A stretch of 64,000 nt of DNA from an uncultured Paracoccaceae bacterium (GCA_947493255.1 CANLQK010000002.1:248001-312000), one strand, 5' to 3'; shown: positions 26,681 through 36,830, counted from the stretch's first letter. Notes: generated from the sequence alone by a model not told the origin. Made by a program: numbers and translations.

Positions 26681-27781
26681 TTACTGTGGAACTTCCGCAG
26701 TCAGGCCTTCAACGTAGAAGTTCAGGCCAGCCAAACCGTTGTCGCCATAATCAGCGGCAGTTTCGCCTTCCGCCAACCAAACAGAACCGTCCTGCTTGTT
26801 GATCGGGCCTGTGAACGGGTGGTACTCGCCCGCTGTGATCGCCGCAATCATGGCTTCGGCAGATGCTTTCACGTCCGCTGGAACCGCGTCAGTGATTTCA
26901 CCGATTTCAACCATGCCAGTGTCCATGCCGTCCCATGTGGAAACGCTTTCCCATGACCCGTCAATCACCGCCTGCGTACGCTCGATGTAGTACGGCGCCC
27001 AGTTGTCGATGATGGAAGATACGCGTGGGGCAGGGGCGAATTCGATCATGTCAGACGCCTGACCGAATGTGTAAACAGTTGCACCAGCTTCGTTCGCAGC
27101 TTCGGCAGCAGCCTGTGGCGCTGTAGAATCTGTGTGCTGCAGGATGATGTCCGCACCTTGTTCGATCAGCGTGTTGGCGGCCTCAGCCTCTTTCGCTGGG
27201 TCAAACCATGTGTAGGCCCAAATGATCTTGAACTCGACATCAGGGTTCACTTCTTTGGCGTGAATGTAAGCTGCGTTGATGCCACGGATAACTTCCGGGA
27301 TCGGGAAGGACGCGATGTAACCCACGATGTTGCTTTCAGTCATCTGACCCGCAATGTGGCCTTGAACCGCGCGACCTTCATAGAAACGTGCGGAATAAAC
27401 AGACACGTTGTCGGCTTGTTTGTAACCTGTGGCGTGCTCGAAACGAACGTCAGGGAACTGGGCCGCCACGTTGATCGTTGGGTCCATGTAACCAAAGGAC
27501 GTTGTGAAGATCAGGTCAGCGCCTTCCAGCGCCATCTGTGTCATCACACGCTCTGCGTCTGGGCCTTCTGGAACGCTTTCTACGAATACGGTTTCAACCG
27601 CATCGCCAAATTCTTCCTGAACCGCCAACAGGCCTTGGTGGTGTTCGTATGTCCAGCCACCGTCGCCAATTGGGCCAACATAAACGAAACCAACTTTCAC
27701 CGGCTCATGGCCATCAGCCATTGCCAAACCAGACAGACCCGCAACCGCTGCGGCACTCGCCAAAAGTGTTCTTCTCAACAT
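26681..27781 (-). CDS. BMP family ABC transporter substrate-binding protein (probable purine/nucleoside importer)
   Basis: 366-residue periplasmic binding protein with signal peptide LLASAAAVAGLSGLAMA. BMP-family (BmpA/PnrA/Med) features: VGFVYVGPIGDGGWTYEHHQ at the N-terminus, VMTQMALEGADLIFTTSFGY, EGRAVQGHIAGQMT and DIILQHTDSTAPQAAAEAA. Family members bind purine nucleosides or related compounds. Unlike Gram-positive relatives it has no lipobox Cys. Last gene of the xdh/ABC operon, which supports a purine ligand. Confidence 0.92.
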   Translation of the reverse strand: MLRRTLLASAAAVAGLSGLAMADGHEPVKVGFVYVGPIGDGGWTYEHHQGLLAVQEEFGDAVETVFVESVPEGPDAERVMTQMALEGADLIFTTSFGYMDPTINVAAQFPDVRFEHATGYKQADNVSVYSARFYEGRAVQGHIAGQMTESNIVGYIASFPIPEVIRGINAAYIHAKEVNPDVEFKIIWAYTWFDPAKEAEAANTLIEQGADIILQHTDSTAPQAAAEAANEAGATVYTFGQASDMIEFAPAPRVSSIIDNWAPYYIERTQAVIDGSWESVSTWDGMDTGMVEIGEITDAVPADVKASAEAMIAAITAGEYHPFTGPINKQDGSVWLAEGETAADYGDNGLAGLNFYVEGLTAEVPQ

Positions 27782-27816
27782 GTGTAATCCCCCTTAGGAC
27801 TTTAGTTTAATTGGCC

Positions 27817-28731
27817 TCAGCGCGAGGCATGGAACGTCTTGCCAAGTGACCCTGGCGCGCTGCCAGCGGACATAATGACCAAAACGAGAATGGTTGCAAT
27901 ATAGGGCGACATAGACAGGTACTCGACAGGGATAGCAACACCCGCTGCCTGCAGGTTCAGCTGCAAAACCGTGACTCCGCCAAACAAATAGGCACCAATC
28001 ACAAGGCGCCCTGGTTTCCAGCTGGCAAAAACAACAATCGCCAACGCAATCCAGCCCGCACCAGCGGTCAGCCCTTCGGCATAGGTCGGTACCCGCACAA
28101 TCGACAGATACGCCCCGCCAAGGCCCGCAACCGCGCCCCCGAACATGATCGCCAACAGGCGGGTGCGAATGACATGGTATCCCAATGCATGGGCGGCTTC
28201 GTGGTTTTCCCCGACCGCGCGCAGGACCAAACCACCGCGCGTCTTGTTCAAGAACCACCAAACGCCCGCGACAATCGCCAACCCGATGTACACCATCGGA
28301 TCATGTTGAAACACGATCGGCCCGATCACCGGAATGTCGCCCAACAGCGGAATGTGCAGATCAGGGAACGATGGCGCCTTCGTTCCTAAGTACCCTTGGC
28401 CCAACAACGCAGCCAGCCCAAGGCCAAACAACGTCAACGCTAGGCCGGTCGCCACCTGATTGGTCAGCAAATACTGAGTGAGCAATCCAAACACCAAGGC
28501 CAACCCAGCGCCCGAAACCGCGGCCACCAAAAATCCGACCCATGCACTTTCAGAATGGATCGCCGCGACAAAGCCCAATACGGACCCGACAATCATCATG
28601 CCTTCAACGCCTAGGTTCAAAACGCCTGCACGTTCCACCACCAATTCACCAATCGCTGCCAGCACAATCGGGGTTGCCGCCACCATTAGGGACGCCATTA
28701 ACAAGATCGGGTTGATTGATCCAAAGTCCAT
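27817..28731 (-). CDS. ABC transporter permease (BMP-type importer, second permease)
   Basis: 304-residue inner-membrane permease of the branched-chain/sugar/nucleoside group, about 8-10 hydrophobic segments. It has the cytoplasmic EAA-like motif of this family, VLRAVGENHEAAHALGYHV, and the N-terminal ELVVERAGVLNLGVEGMM. It pairs with the upstream permease to form the pore. Its start overlaps the neighbour's stop by one base (28731). Substrate inferred to be purine. Confidence 0.92.
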   Translation of the reverse strand: MDFGSINPILLMASLMVAATPIVLAAIGELVVERAGVLNLGVEGMMIVGSVLGFVAAIHSESAWVGFLVAAVSGAGLALVFGLLTQYLLTNQVATGLALTLFGLGLAALLGQGYLGTKAPSFPDLHIPLLGDIPVIGPIVFQHDPMVYIGLAIVAGVWWFLNKTRGGLVLRAVGENHEAAHALGYHVIRTRLLAIMFGGAVAGLGGAYLSIVRVPTYAEGLTAGAGWIALAIVVFASWKPGRLVIGAYLFGGVTVLQLNLQAAGVAIPVEYLSMSPYIATILVLVIMSAGSAPGSLGKTFHASR

Positions 28732-29813
28732 TACGCGACCCCCTTTGTGCCAAACCGGAACCGGTAGTTCGTCAACACATCCACCGCCAACAAGAAGAAC
28801 AGCAGCATCCCTTGGAACACCTGTATCGCTGCACCGGGCAGGCCCAATGATGACTGCGCGACATCACCGCCGATATAGGTCAGCGCCATCAATCCTGCGG
28901 CCAGCAAAATGCCCACGGGGTGCAACCGGCCCAAGAAGGCCACAATGATCGCGGTGAACCCGTATCCGACGTTAAAATCGATGCTCACGATGCCGGATGG
29001 ACCAGAAATTTCGAACATCCCGGCCATGCCAGCCAAGGCACCAGACGTGCCCAAACAGAACAAAATCAACCTTGCGGGGTTCGTTCCCGAAAACGCTGCT
29101 GCGCGCGGGGCTTGTCCGGCCAACTTGATCTGAAAACCCAACACATGTCGCGCCAACAACACATAGGCAAAGATCACAGCGATAAACGCCGCAACGACGC
29201 CCCAATGCATGCCCGCCGATTGGTTGATCCAGCTGGTCGCCGCATCCATTTGCGCCATGTTACGCGACCCGGGGAACCCTTGCCCATCGGGGTTGCGCAT
29301 TGCGCCCAACGCCATCGATGCCAATAGCTGTTCTGCAACATAGACCAACATCAAAGACACCAAAATCTCGTTTGTCTTGAACTTTACCCGCAAAATGCCG
29401 GGGATCATCGCCCATGCGAACCCACCAAAGGCTCCTGCGATCACCATCAGCGGAAATACCAGCCAACGGGCCTCCGATGGGTACAGGGCCAACGCCACCG
29501 CCGCACCGGACAGCGCGCCGATAATGTATTGCCCTTCGGCGCCGATGTTCCAAATGCCTGCACGAAAGCCCAGCGATAGCCCAATCGCAATCAACACCAA
29601 CGGAGCGCCTTTGATCAAAAGCTGTGGGCGGTAAAAGAATGAGAATTCTCCAAAAAGCGGTTCCCAGAAAATCTTCGCCAAGGCTTCAATCGGGTCTTGT
29701 CCCAGCGCGGCAAACAATCCGGCCCCCGCGATCATGGTTAACAAAACCGCCACCAATGGGGACGCCATTGACCAAACCTGCGATGGCTGAGGGCGTTTTT
29801 CGAGCGTTATCAT
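28731..29813 (-). CDS. ABC transporter permease (BMP-type importer, first permease)
   Basis: 360-residue permease from the ATG at 29813, which is preceded by GGAGGG (this decides the start over an in-frame alternative at 29861). The N-terminal arm is cytoplasmic and basic; hydrophobic helices follow, with LGFRAGIWNIGAEGQYIIGA and VKFKTNEILVSLMLVYVAEQ, hallmarks of the NupP/YufP-like permeases. Coupled to the second permease. An 11-bp-period repeat lies in the 81-bp gap upstream. Confidence 0.92.
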   Translation of the reverse strand: MITLEKRPQPSQVWSMASPLVAVLLTMIAGAGLFAALGQDPIEALAKIFWEPLFGEFSFFYRPQLLIKGAPLVLIAIGLSLGFRAGIWNIGAEGQYIIGALSGAAVALALYPSEARWLVFPLMVIAGAFGGFAWAMIPGILRVKFKTNEILVSLMLVYVAEQLLASMALGAMRNPDGQGFPGSRNMAQMDAATSWINQSAGMHWGVVAAFIAVIFAYVLLARHVLGFQIKLAGQAPRAAAFSGTNPARLILFCLGTSGALAGMAGMFEISGPSGIVSIDFNVGYGFTAIIVAFLGRLHPVGILLAAGLMALTYIGGDVAQSSLGLPGAAIQVFQGMLLFFLLAVDVLTNYRFRFGTKGVA

Positions 29814-29835
29814 CGTGCACCCTCCAGATGCGAAA

Positions 29836-29878
29836 ATTGCTGTCGAGCAATACCAAAGCAATACCGGAGCAATACCGG
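29836..29878 (-). repeat. Iterated AGCAATACC repeat with 11-bp period plus one inverted copy
   Basis: Three direct copies of AGCAATACC begin at 29846, 29857 and 29868, each 11 bp after the last. An inverted ATTGCT at 29836-29841 pairs with the first copy across a GTCG loop, forming a 6-bp hairpin. The cluster fills the spacer between the ABC ATPase and first permease genes. Confidence 0.7.
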
Positions 29879-29894
29879 ACCCATATCGTCAAAT

Positions 29895-31415
29895 TTACGC
29901 ATTTTGGGCCACCTCCATGTCATGGGCTCCGCCCAACATCAGCCCGATGTCTTCGACCGTCAGCCCCTTGGTCGGGCGTGGTTCAGATAGCCGCCCTTCG
30001 TTCAAGGCGGCGAACAAATCCGAAATTTCCATAAGCTCATCAAGGTCTTGGCTGATCACGATCACCGCCGCGCCTTTGGCGGCAAGGTCTAACAGCGCCT
30101 GTCGAATGGCCGCTGCCGCCGATGCATCCACCCCCCAAGTGGGTTGGTTCACGATAAGTATCTGAGGGTCTTGTAAAATTTCCCGCCCGATGACGAATTT
30201 TTGTAGGTTCCCACCCGACAAAGACCGCGCTGCATTACCCGCGCCGGGAGTGCGCACGTCGAACCGTTCAATGATCTCTTCCGCGAAATCGCGTGTCTTG
30301 CGCCAGTTCAAAAAGCCATTTTTTGTCAATGCCTTACGTTTCCTGCCCGTTAGGGCTGCGTTCTCGGTTAATGACATATCAGGTGCTGCGGCATGGCCCA
30401 TTCTTTCTTCGGGGGCCGCGCAAATCCCCAGAATGCGGCGGGCATCAGGCGCAAGATGGCCAATGTCGTTGTCGCCATGAAAAATCTGATTTGGGGGAAC
30501 CCTAATTTCACCAGACAAGGCGCCCAACAGCTCGTCTTGCCCATTGCCCGCAACGCCCCCAATACCCAGTACCTGACCAGCCCGAATGTCGAGCGTGATA
30601 TCCTTGAGAGCGGTTCCGAATTCCGCTGGGGACGTCGCAAATAACCCTTTGATTTTCATCAAAACATCACCGGTTTCGCCACCGTCACGTTCGGGGACAT
30701 GCAAGGAGCCACCAACCATCATTTCTGCCATCTCACGCGCGCTGGTTTCGCGAGGGTCGCAGGTGCCCACAACCTTGCCCAACCGCAGCACCGTGGCGTC
30801 ATCACATAGGGCGCGGATTTCTTCGAGCTTGTGTGAAATATACAAAATGGCCGTCCCTTCATCACGCAATTTGCGCAATGTCTGAAACAGCACCTCTACC
30901 TCTTGCGGGGTCAGCACGGATGTCGGCTCATCCATGATCAAAACCTTAGGGTCCTGCAAAAGACAGCGAATAATTTCAACGCGTTGGCGCTCGCCCGCAC
31001 TTAAATCCCCTACAATGCGGGACGGATCCAATGGCAGTCCGTATGTTTCAGAAACCTCTTTGATGCGCTGTGACAGATCGCGAAGGGGCGGTGGGTTTTC
31101 CATGCCCAAGGCGACGTTTTCCGCGACATCTAGCGCTTCGAATAAGGAAAAATGCTGGAAAACCATGGCGATACCTGCCGCGCGCGCCGCACGGGGTTCA
31201 GCCGGGGCGAACGGTTTTCCATCCAACATCATGGTTCCGGTATCGGGCTTAACCAATCCGTAAATAGTTTTGACTAAAGTAGATTTTCCTGCACCGTTTT
31301 CACCCAACAGGGCGTGGACTTCGCCCGCCATTATGTCGAAAGACACGTCGCTGTTGGCAACCACACCAGGGTAGGCTTTGGTCAGCCCGTTCAGTTCCAT
31401 CAAGGCACGTGTCAT
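29895..31415 (-). CDS. ABC transporter ATP-binding protein with two nucleotide-binding domains
   Basis: 506 residues from the ATG at 31415, coupled to xdhC by ATGA. The first domain has Walker A GENGAGKST, signature LSAGERQRVEIIR and Walker B VLIMDEPTS. The second has a degenerate Walker A (GGVAGNGQDELL), signature LSGGNLQKFVIGREIL, and a Walker B in which DEPT is replaced by NQPT (ILIVNQPTWGVD). This asymmetry is usual for sugar/nucleoside (NupO/YufO, RbsA-like) ATPases. It energises the importer with the two permeases. A longer upstream frame extends into xdhC and is not used. Confidence 0.93.
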   Translation of the reverse strand: MTRALMELNGLTKAYPGVVANSDVSFDIMAGEVHALLGENGAGKSTLVKTIYGLVKPDTGTMMLDGKPFAPAEPRAARAAGIAMVFQHFSLFEALDVAENVALGMENPPPLRDLSQRIKEVSETYGLPLDPSRIVGDLSAGERQRVEIIRCLLQDPKVLIMDEPTSVLTPQEVEVLFQTLRKLRDEGTAILYISHKLEEIRALCDDATVLRLGKVVGTCDPRETSAREMAEMMVGGSLHVPERDGGETGDVLMKIKGLFATSPAEFGTALKDITLDIRAGQVLGIGGVAGNGQDELLGALSGEIRVPPNQIFHGDNDIGHLAPDARRILGICAAPEERMGHAAAPDMSLTENAALTGRKRKALTKNGFLNWRKTRDFAEEIIERFDVRTPGAGNAARSLSGGNLQKFVIGREILQDPQILIVNQPTWGVDASAAAAIRQALLDLAAKGAAVIVISQDLDELMEISDLFAALNEGRLSEPRPTKGLTVEDIGLMLGGAHDMEVAQNA

Positions 31416-32188
31416 GCGGTGCTTTCCCCTGTCTTCATATGTGCGGGCAGATCGGTGGTTAAATCTGCCGACGGACAGATTAACGCCGCCGCAACGCCAA
31501 CTGCAATGGCCTGCGGGTGTTTCCCAAGGGCCGGACTGCCTATTGGGCAAGCGATGCGCAATATTTGGGCGTCTGCATGCCCCATGCCGGTCAGTCGGCG
31601 CTGAAAACGTGCCCATTTGGTGTGCGACCCGATCAATCCGCAGGATGCGAATCCATGCCGCAAAAGGGCGTCGCACAAGGCAAGATCAAGGTCGTGGGAA
31701 TAAGTGACGATGATATGGTCTGCACCTTTCGGTGCATGGGCCACAACCCGCACTGGATCGGAGGCCACCAGTGGCGAAATTTGGGTGGGCAAATCACGCG
31801 GCATTCGGTCCGTGCTGGTATCGACGACTGTGATCGCGCGGTCGTCCATTGGGGCCATGACCCCAGCAATCGCACGGCCGACATGCCCCGCACCCCATAT
31901 CCAAAGCGGAGGTGCGGTGTGCGCATAAACTGCATCTTCGTGGGTGAAATTTAGGGTGACAGACCCACCGCAACATTGACCCAGATCTGGGCCGAGGGGG
32001 ATGACACGTTCGGCCGTTGTTGTTCCTGTTTTAAGCATGTCGCGCGCTTGTCGTGCGGCTTCGAATTCCAGCGCGCCACCTCCTATGGTGCCGCTTTGCC
32101 CGTCGGCCCAAACACGCATGGATGTGCCGGCCTCACGGGGGACGGAACCGCGCGTTGACGCGACGGTGACGGTGATGGCGCCCGTCAT
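31412..32188 (-). CDS. xdhC: Xanthine dehydrogenase accessory protein XdhC
   Basis: 258 residues. XdhC binds molybdenum cofactor, keeps it in the sulfurated form and inserts it into XdhB; it is not part of the finished enzyme. The family pattern VASTRGSVPREAGTSMRVW, then GTIGGGALEFEA, sits near the start, and a C-terminal Rossmann-type part follows (LWIWGAGHVGRAIAGVMAP, CGLIGSHTKWARFQRRL). It is coupled to xdhB and to the transporter ATPase by ATGA overlaps. Confidence 0.93.
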   Translation of the reverse strand: MTGAITVTVASTRGSVPREAGTSMRVWADGQSGTIGGGALEFEAARQARDMLKTGTTTAERVIPLGPDLGQCCGGSVTLNFTHEDAVYAHTAPPLWIWGAGHVGRAIAGVMAPMDDRAITVVDTSTDRMPRDLPTQISPLVASDPVRVVAHAPKGADHIIVTYSHDLDLALCDALLRHGFASCGLIGSHTKWARFQRRLTGMGHADAQILRIACPIGSPALGKHPQAIAVGVAAALICPSADLTTDLPAHMKTGESTA

Positions 32189-34539
32189 CCGCGCGCCCTA
32201 TGTACAGCTTGCAACACCTCTTCAGCGGTTGCGGGGGCCTGAAGGTCTGCATCATGTTCCCCGCAGGCGGCGCAGGCATCGGCCAATGCCAAGTGTGCAG
32301 AAATGCCCAACATAAAGGGTGGTTCACCGACGGCCTTGGACCGGTAAATGGTTTCGGCTGGGTTTTCACCGTCCCAAAGGGCGACGTTGAAAACATCGGG
32401 CCTGTCGGAACAGGCAGGTATTTTGTAAGTGCTCGGGGCGTGGGTACGCAAACGGCCAGAGTCGTCCCAGACCAGCTCTTCTGTGGTTAGCCATCCTGCC
32501 CCTTGCACGAACCCGCCTTCAATCTGTCCGATGTCCAAGGCAGGGTTCAATGAGGCGCCTGCATCGTGCAAAACATCCACCCGCAGCAAGCGGTTTTCAC
32601 CTGTTAATGTGTCGATCACGACTTCGGAAATTGCAGCGCCATAGGCGAAATAAAAGAACGGTTGCCCCGAACCCGCAATGCGGTCCCACGCAACATCAGG
32701 CGTTTTGTAAAACCCTGTGGCGCTCAGGCTGATGCGGTTTTCATAAGCTGTTTGGGCAGCTTTCGCGAAGGAAAGCGAAACCGCACCGACGTGGACTTGC
32801 CCGTCTGCAAAAACCACGTCTTCGGGCGAAACCTGATGCAGGTCGGCCAAACAGGCAGCGATCCGGTTGCGCAATGTATCGCAAGCCGCCTGCACCGCCA
32901 TGCCGTTTAAATCCGACCCCGACGAAGCGGCAGTCGCGGATGTGTTGGGGACCTTGCCGGTATCCGTAGCCGTGATTTTGACAGTGTCCATACCAACGCC
33001 AAACCGAGAGGCTGCCACTTGCGCAACCTTTTGGAACAGCCCTTGTCCCATTTCGGTACCGCCATGGTTCAGGTGGATCGACCCGTCTTGGTACACATGA
33101 ACCAAAGCACCAGCCTGATTAAGATGGGTCAATGTGAACGAAATGCCAAACTTTACAGGGTTGAATGCTATGCCTTTTTTCAACGTCTCATGGGTTGCGT
33201 TCCAATCCATGATTGCGGCGCGACGTTTGGCATAGTCGGCGTCTGCCAATAGTTTTTCGGTCATTTCATGCAGGATGAAATCTTTGACCTGCATATGATA
33301 GGGCGTTGTGTTGTCGGCGCTTGTTTCAACGGGCGAATAGGCCCCGCCAAACCGTTTGGCCGTGCCCGCGCCGTTTGACGTTTCAGCAAGTTCTGAGTGC
33401 GGCGCATAGTAGTTCACCTTCCGCACCTCTACGGGGTCTAGCCCCAATGTGCGCGCGATATGGTCCATAACCCGTTCGATGCCAATCATGCCTTGCGGCC
33501 CACCAAAGCCGCGAAAGGCGGTCGCGCTTTGCATGTTGGTTTTCAGGCGATGAGATGTGATGCGTGCTGCGGGCAAAAGATACGCGTTGTCCGCGTGCAG
33601 CATGGCACGATCAGCCACAGGAAGGGATAGGTCCTGCGCCCATCCGCACCGTGTATAATGGGTGAAATCAATGCCTGTGAGTTTGCCGGTGTCGTCAAAA
33701 CCTACGTCGTATTCAATACGAAAATCATGGCGTTTGCCGGTGATCATTATGTCGTCGTCGCGGTCGTACCGCATTTTGCACGGTTGGCCGGTGGCTCGTG
33801 CGGCGATTGCGCAGCTGACAGCCAGGGCATTGCCTTGGCTTTCTTTTCCTCCAAACCCACCACCCATGCGGCGGATTTCAACGCGCACTGCGTGCATCGG
33901 TGTGCCTAAGGCATCGGCGACTTTATGTTGAATTTCGGTGGGGTGCTGCGTGGAGCTATGCACCACCATATCGCCCCCTTCTTGCGGCAGGGCGAGGGCG
34001 GCCTGACCTTCAAGGTAAAAATGTTCCTGTCCACCCATTTCAAAGCGTCCGGTGAGACGGTGGGGGGCAGATTTTAACGCGCTATCCACGTCACCTTTTG
34101 CATAAATCCTCGGCCCGTCTTCGAACCGCGCATCGGCAGCCATGGCCTGTTCGATTGATAGGATTGGAGTTTTCTCATCATAGGTTATTTGCCCCAGACG
34201 CGCCGCAGCACGGGCATTGAGGTGTGTGTCTGCGATAACAAGAAAGATCGGCTGCCCGAGGTAATGAATTGTGCCGTCCGACAGCATCGGTTCATCGTGC
34301 GCTGATGGGGAAACGTCATTAGCGAATGGTAAGTCTTGGGCTAACAGAACCTGCTTAACGCCACGGGCCTGCCGCACGTCATCAAGGTTGATTTCTTTGA
34401 TGTTCCCACATGCGATTGTACTTGTTCCGAAGGCAAGATGCAGCGTTCCAGCTGGCGTTGGGATGTCATCGACATAACGGGCTTGGCCGGTCACATGCAG
34501 TTTGGCGGCATCATGGTGAAGAGGTTTAGTGACAGTCAT
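32185..34539 (-). CDS. xdhB: Xanthine dehydrogenase, molybdopterin-binding subunit
   Basis: 784-residue large subunit (Rhodobacter-type XdhB). It oxidises hypoxanthine and xanthine to urate at the molybdenum site. Motifs: [72 protein letters not shown], and the C-terminal [12 protein letters not shown] with the catalytic Glu. The N-terminal [16 protein letters not shown] is also typical. Subunits with XdhA form an (alpha-beta)2 enzyme in the cytoplasm. Confidence 0.96.
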   Translation of the reverse strand: MTVTKPLHHDAAKLHVTGQARYVDDIPTPAGTLHLAFGTSTIACGNIKEINLDDVRQARGVKQVLLAQDLPFANDVSPSAHDEPMLSDGTIHYLGQPIFLVIADTHLNARAAARLGQITYDEKTPILSIEQAMAADARFEDGPRIYAKGDVDSALKSAPHRLTGRFEMGGQEHFYLEGQAALALPQEGGDMVVHSSTQHPTEIQHKVADALGTPMHAVRVEIRRMGGGFGGKESQGNALAVSCAIAARATGQPCKMRYDRDDDIMITGKRHDFRIEYDVGFDDTGKLTGIDFTHYTRCGWAQDLSLPVADRAMLHADNAYLLPAARITSHRLKTNMQSATAFRGFGGPQGMIGIERVMDHIARTLGLDPVEVRKVNYYAPHSELAETSNGAGTAKRFGGAYSPVETSADNTTPYHMQVKDFILHEMTEKLLADADYAKRRAAIMDWNATHETLKKGIAFNPVKFGISFTLTHLNQAGALVHVYQDGSIHLNHGGTEMGQGLFQKVAQVAASRFGVGMDTVKITATDTGKVPNTSATAASSGSDLNGMAVQAACDTLRNRIAACLADLHQVSPEDVVFADGQVHVGAVSLSFAKAAQTAYENRISLSATGFYKTPDVAWDRIAGSGQPFFYFAYGAAISEVVIDTLTGENRLLRVDVLHDAGASLNPALDIGQIEGGFVQGAGWLTTEELVWDDSGRLRTHAPSTYKIPACSDRPDVFNVALWDGENPAETIYRSKAVGEPPFMLGISAHLALADACAACGEHDADLQAPATAEEVLQAVHRARG

Positions 34540-35897
34540 GGCTGAACCTCCAACACATTCGTTTGCTGACCGGTAAGATCTGCGAAATAGCGGTGCAACT
34601 GGCCTTGGGCTGCTTGCATGCGGTAGTCCGCTGATGCGCGCATATCGGTCAACGGAGTGAAATCAGACGCAAGGGCAACGGACGCACGTTTTGCGGTTTC
34701 GGATGACAAGGTTTGTCCGACCAATGCTGCCTCAGTCGCGCTTGCCCGTTTCGGGGTTCCGGCCATGCCACCAAACGCGACGCGCGCGCTTGTAATCGTT
34801 TCGCCGTCTAGCGTGATGTTGAAACATCCGCACACCGCAGAAATGTCTTGGTCAAACCGTTTTGAAAGCTTGTAACACCGCAGGTTCGGTGCCGACTTGG
34901 GTAGGGTGACTGCCTCGACAAACTCGCCCTCGCCACGGTCTTGTTTGCCATATTCTATGAAGAAATCTTCAATCGGGAGGGCACGGCGGGTGTCTCCGCG
35001 CCGTAAATGTAGGGTTGCCCCAAGCGCGATCAGGGCGGGCGGGTTGTCCCCAATGGGCGACCCGTTGGCGATGTTTCCGCCAATCGTTGCCGCATTGCGA
35101 ACCTGTTCTGATCCATACCGGCGGATCATGTCGGCGTAAGAAGGATGCGCCATGCGCACAGCGTTCAACACATCTGTCATGGATACAGCCGCGCCAATGC
35201 GAAGGCGATCCTGTGTTTCGTCGATTTGCTGCAGGTCTTTGCACCGGTTCAAGAAGGCAACATCGCCCAAGTCTGCGAAGTGTTTTGTCACCCAAAGCCC
35301 GACGTCCGTTGCGCCTGCAATCAATGTGCCTTCTGGGTTTGCCAAATACCACTCAGCAAGTGCATCACTGGTTTCTGGCGCCCAAGGAACGGTCTTGCCA
35401 TCATCGGTAATAGGGGTGTCATGCATGTGAACGGGAACGGGCACCCCTTCGGTCGCTTTCGCGGCCCGAATAATTGGGGCGTAGCCCGTGCAGCGGCACA
35501 GGTTGCCGGCCAGTACATCGTCGTGGTCAGTGCGGCCTTGCAGGTGGGCGGTCGCCATAGAAACCACAAAACCAGGCGTGCAAAAACCACATTGCGACCC
35601 GTGGTGATCGACCATTGCTTGCTGGACAGGGTGCAACGTGCCGTCACTGCTTGCTATCCCTTCAACCGTGCGAACGGCTTTGCCTTCGAGTTGAGGCATG
35701 AACAGGATGCAGGCGTTCAACGTTCGTGCGCCTGCGTTGTCGGTGACCATGACAGAGCATGCGCCACAATCGCCTTCGTTGCAGCCTTCCTTCGTTCCAG
35801 TAAGGTTTTTGGTTTCACGCAGCCAATCAAGCAACGTCTGAGTGGGGTGTGTTTCCACCTCCACTGTCTCTCCGTTCAGAAGAAACGTAACATTCAT
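34536..35897 (-). CDS. xdhA: Xanthine dehydrogenase, FAD and [2Fe-2S]-binding small subunit
   Basis: 453 residues. The N-terminal plant-type ferredoxin cluster is [13 protein letters not shown] with a further Cys in LNACI. The second, helical [2Fe-2S] domain has QCGFCTPGF and NLCRCTGY. The FAD domain follows ([33 protein letters not shown]). It passes electrons from molybdenum through iron-sulfur centres to FAD and NAD. First gene of the purine operon; an 11-bp inverted repeat lies 45 bp before its ATG. Confidence 0.96.
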   Translation of the reverse strand: MNVTFLLNGETVEVETHPTQTLLDWLRETKNLTGTKEGCNEGDCGACSVMVTDNAGARTLNACILFMPQLEGKAVRTVEGIASSDGTLHPVQQAMVDHHGSQCGFCTPGFVVSMATAHLQGRTDHDDVLAGNLCRCTGYAPIIRAAKATEGVPVPVHMHDTPITDDGKTVPWAPETSDALAEWYLANPEGTLIAGATDVGLWVTKHFADLGDVAFLNRCKDLQQIDETQDRLRIGAAVSMTDVLNAVRMAHPSYADMIRRYGSEQVRNAATIGGNIANGSPIGDNPPALIALGATLHLRRGDTRRALPIEDFFIEYGKQDRGEGEFVEAVTLPKSAPNLRCYKLSKRFDQDISAVCGCFNITLDGETITSARVAFGGMAGTPKRASATEAALVGQTLSSETAKRASVALASDFTPLTDMRASADYRMQAAQGQLHRYFADLTGQQTNVLEVQP

Positions 35898-35941
35898 AGT
35901 GTTATCCGCCGCGGTACCAAGTGGCTGTTAGGCGCGGGGTC

Positions 35942-35974
35942 GATGCGGCGTAGACCCTGCTGTTACGCCGCATC
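35942..35974. promoter_or_regulatory. Perfect inverted repeat upstream of xdhA
   Basis: 11-bp arms (GATGCGGCGTA and TACGCCGCATC) around an 11-nt loop, in the 111-bp gap between the SRPBCC gene and xdhA. There is no T-run, so a regulator site or leader hairpin is as likely as a terminator. Confidence 0.5.
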
Positions 35975-36008
35975 AAAGCGGTTCAATCGCCATTTGGCAA
36001 GAGGGGGA

Positions 36009-36464
36009 TCAATTCAATGTCTTTGCCGAAAGCGCTACCAGTTTTTCCATTGCGCCCGTCCAGCCGCCTCTGAATTCCTCGATCATCTCGGGGCCGACAA
36101 AGGATGTAACGGCTACGGTAACGGATAAATCAGAACCTGTAGGGGTTTCGGATAGGGCGTAGGTCACAAGACTGGCGCCAAGGCGCATACCGCCTGCTTC
36201 AATGACTTCGGTGAACGTAGCGGCTTGCGGAGTGTCGAGGTTGTACCAACGGGTTTCGACTTCGAATTCGGGCGCGTCTTCTGGTCCGCAACGGTGCCGG
36301 TCGACGCCGCCCAATCGAGTGTCCGCAATGACAACATCAAGGACGGCGTCACCTGGTGCGCTCCAGATTTCGCGCATTTTGGGGTCGGTCAGCAGGCCCC
36401 ACAATTTGGTCGGAGCAAGAGGCATCGCGCGATCGAATGTGAATGTGTCGGTGTCTGTTGGCAT
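36009..36464 (-). CDS. SRPBCC (AHSA1/START-like) domain protein
   Basis: 151-residue single-domain START-fold protein: FTFDRAMPLAPTKLWGLLTD at the N-terminus, GAVLDVVIADTRLGGVDRHR-type strands in the middle, and GGWTGAMEKLVALSA as the C-terminal helix. Such proteins bind hydrophobic ligands in a beta-cage. It overlaps the ArsR-type regulator (TAATG), a very common pairing whose shared role is unknown. Confidence 0.86.
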   Translation of the reverse strand: MPTDTDTFTFDRAMPLAPTKLWGLLTDPKMREIWSAPGDAVLDVVIADTRLGGVDRHRCGPEDAPEFEVETRWYNLDTPQAATFTEVIEAGGMRLGASLVTYALSETPTGSDLSVTVAVTSFVGPEMIEEFRGGWTGAMEKLVALSAKTLN

Positions 36465-36790
36465 TATGTTTCCTTTGAAATTTGATCAGCAAGAGCTGCG
36501 AGTTTGTCTAAACGGCCTTCCCAGACGCGGCGCTGCCATTCGAGCCAACCTTGGAGTTCCATCATTGGAGCTGCTTCGATGTGGCAGGTGCGCACGCGGC
36601 CTTTTTTGACTGACCGAACAAGCCCGCAATCTTCCAGTACGCGCAGATGGCGCATGAAGGTCGGCAAGGCGATGTCGTGCGGTGCGGCAAGATCAGAAAC
36701 CGTAGCTGGGCCGCGAACAAGGTGTTCGATGACGGCCCGTCTGGTTGGGTCCGAAAGGGCGGAAAAGGAAGAATCGAGTGAGTTGGTCAT
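36464..36790 (-). CDS. ArsR family winged-helix transcriptional repressor
   Basis: 108 residues from the ATG at 36790, beginning 12 codons inside a longer frame. The winged helix is clear: LDSSFSALSDPTRRAVIEHL, then ALPTFMRHLRVLEDCGLVRS (recognition helix) and VKKGRVRTCHIEAAP (wing). No metal-site Cys (such as CxC) is seen, so it belongs to the non-metal subgroup that travels with SRPBCC genes. A perfect palindrome 41 bp upstream is its likely autoregulatory operator. Confidence 0.9.
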   Translation of the reverse strand: MTNSLDSSFSALSDPTRRAVIEHLVRGPATVSDLAAPHDIALPTFMRHLRVLEDCGLVRSVKKGRVRTCHIEAAPMMELQGWLEWQRRVWEGRLDKLAALADQISKET

Positions 36791-36830
36791 GACGTGAATA
36801 TGAGGTGGGGTGGTTAAGCTTGTCAAGACA

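Noticed and set aside
29836-29878. CRISPR array
   Set aside because: Units are 11 bp with no spacers; only three direct copies.
31416-31676. Upstream extension of the ABC ATPase into xdhC
   Set aside because: No similarity; ATGA coupling at 31412-31415 gives a normal start.
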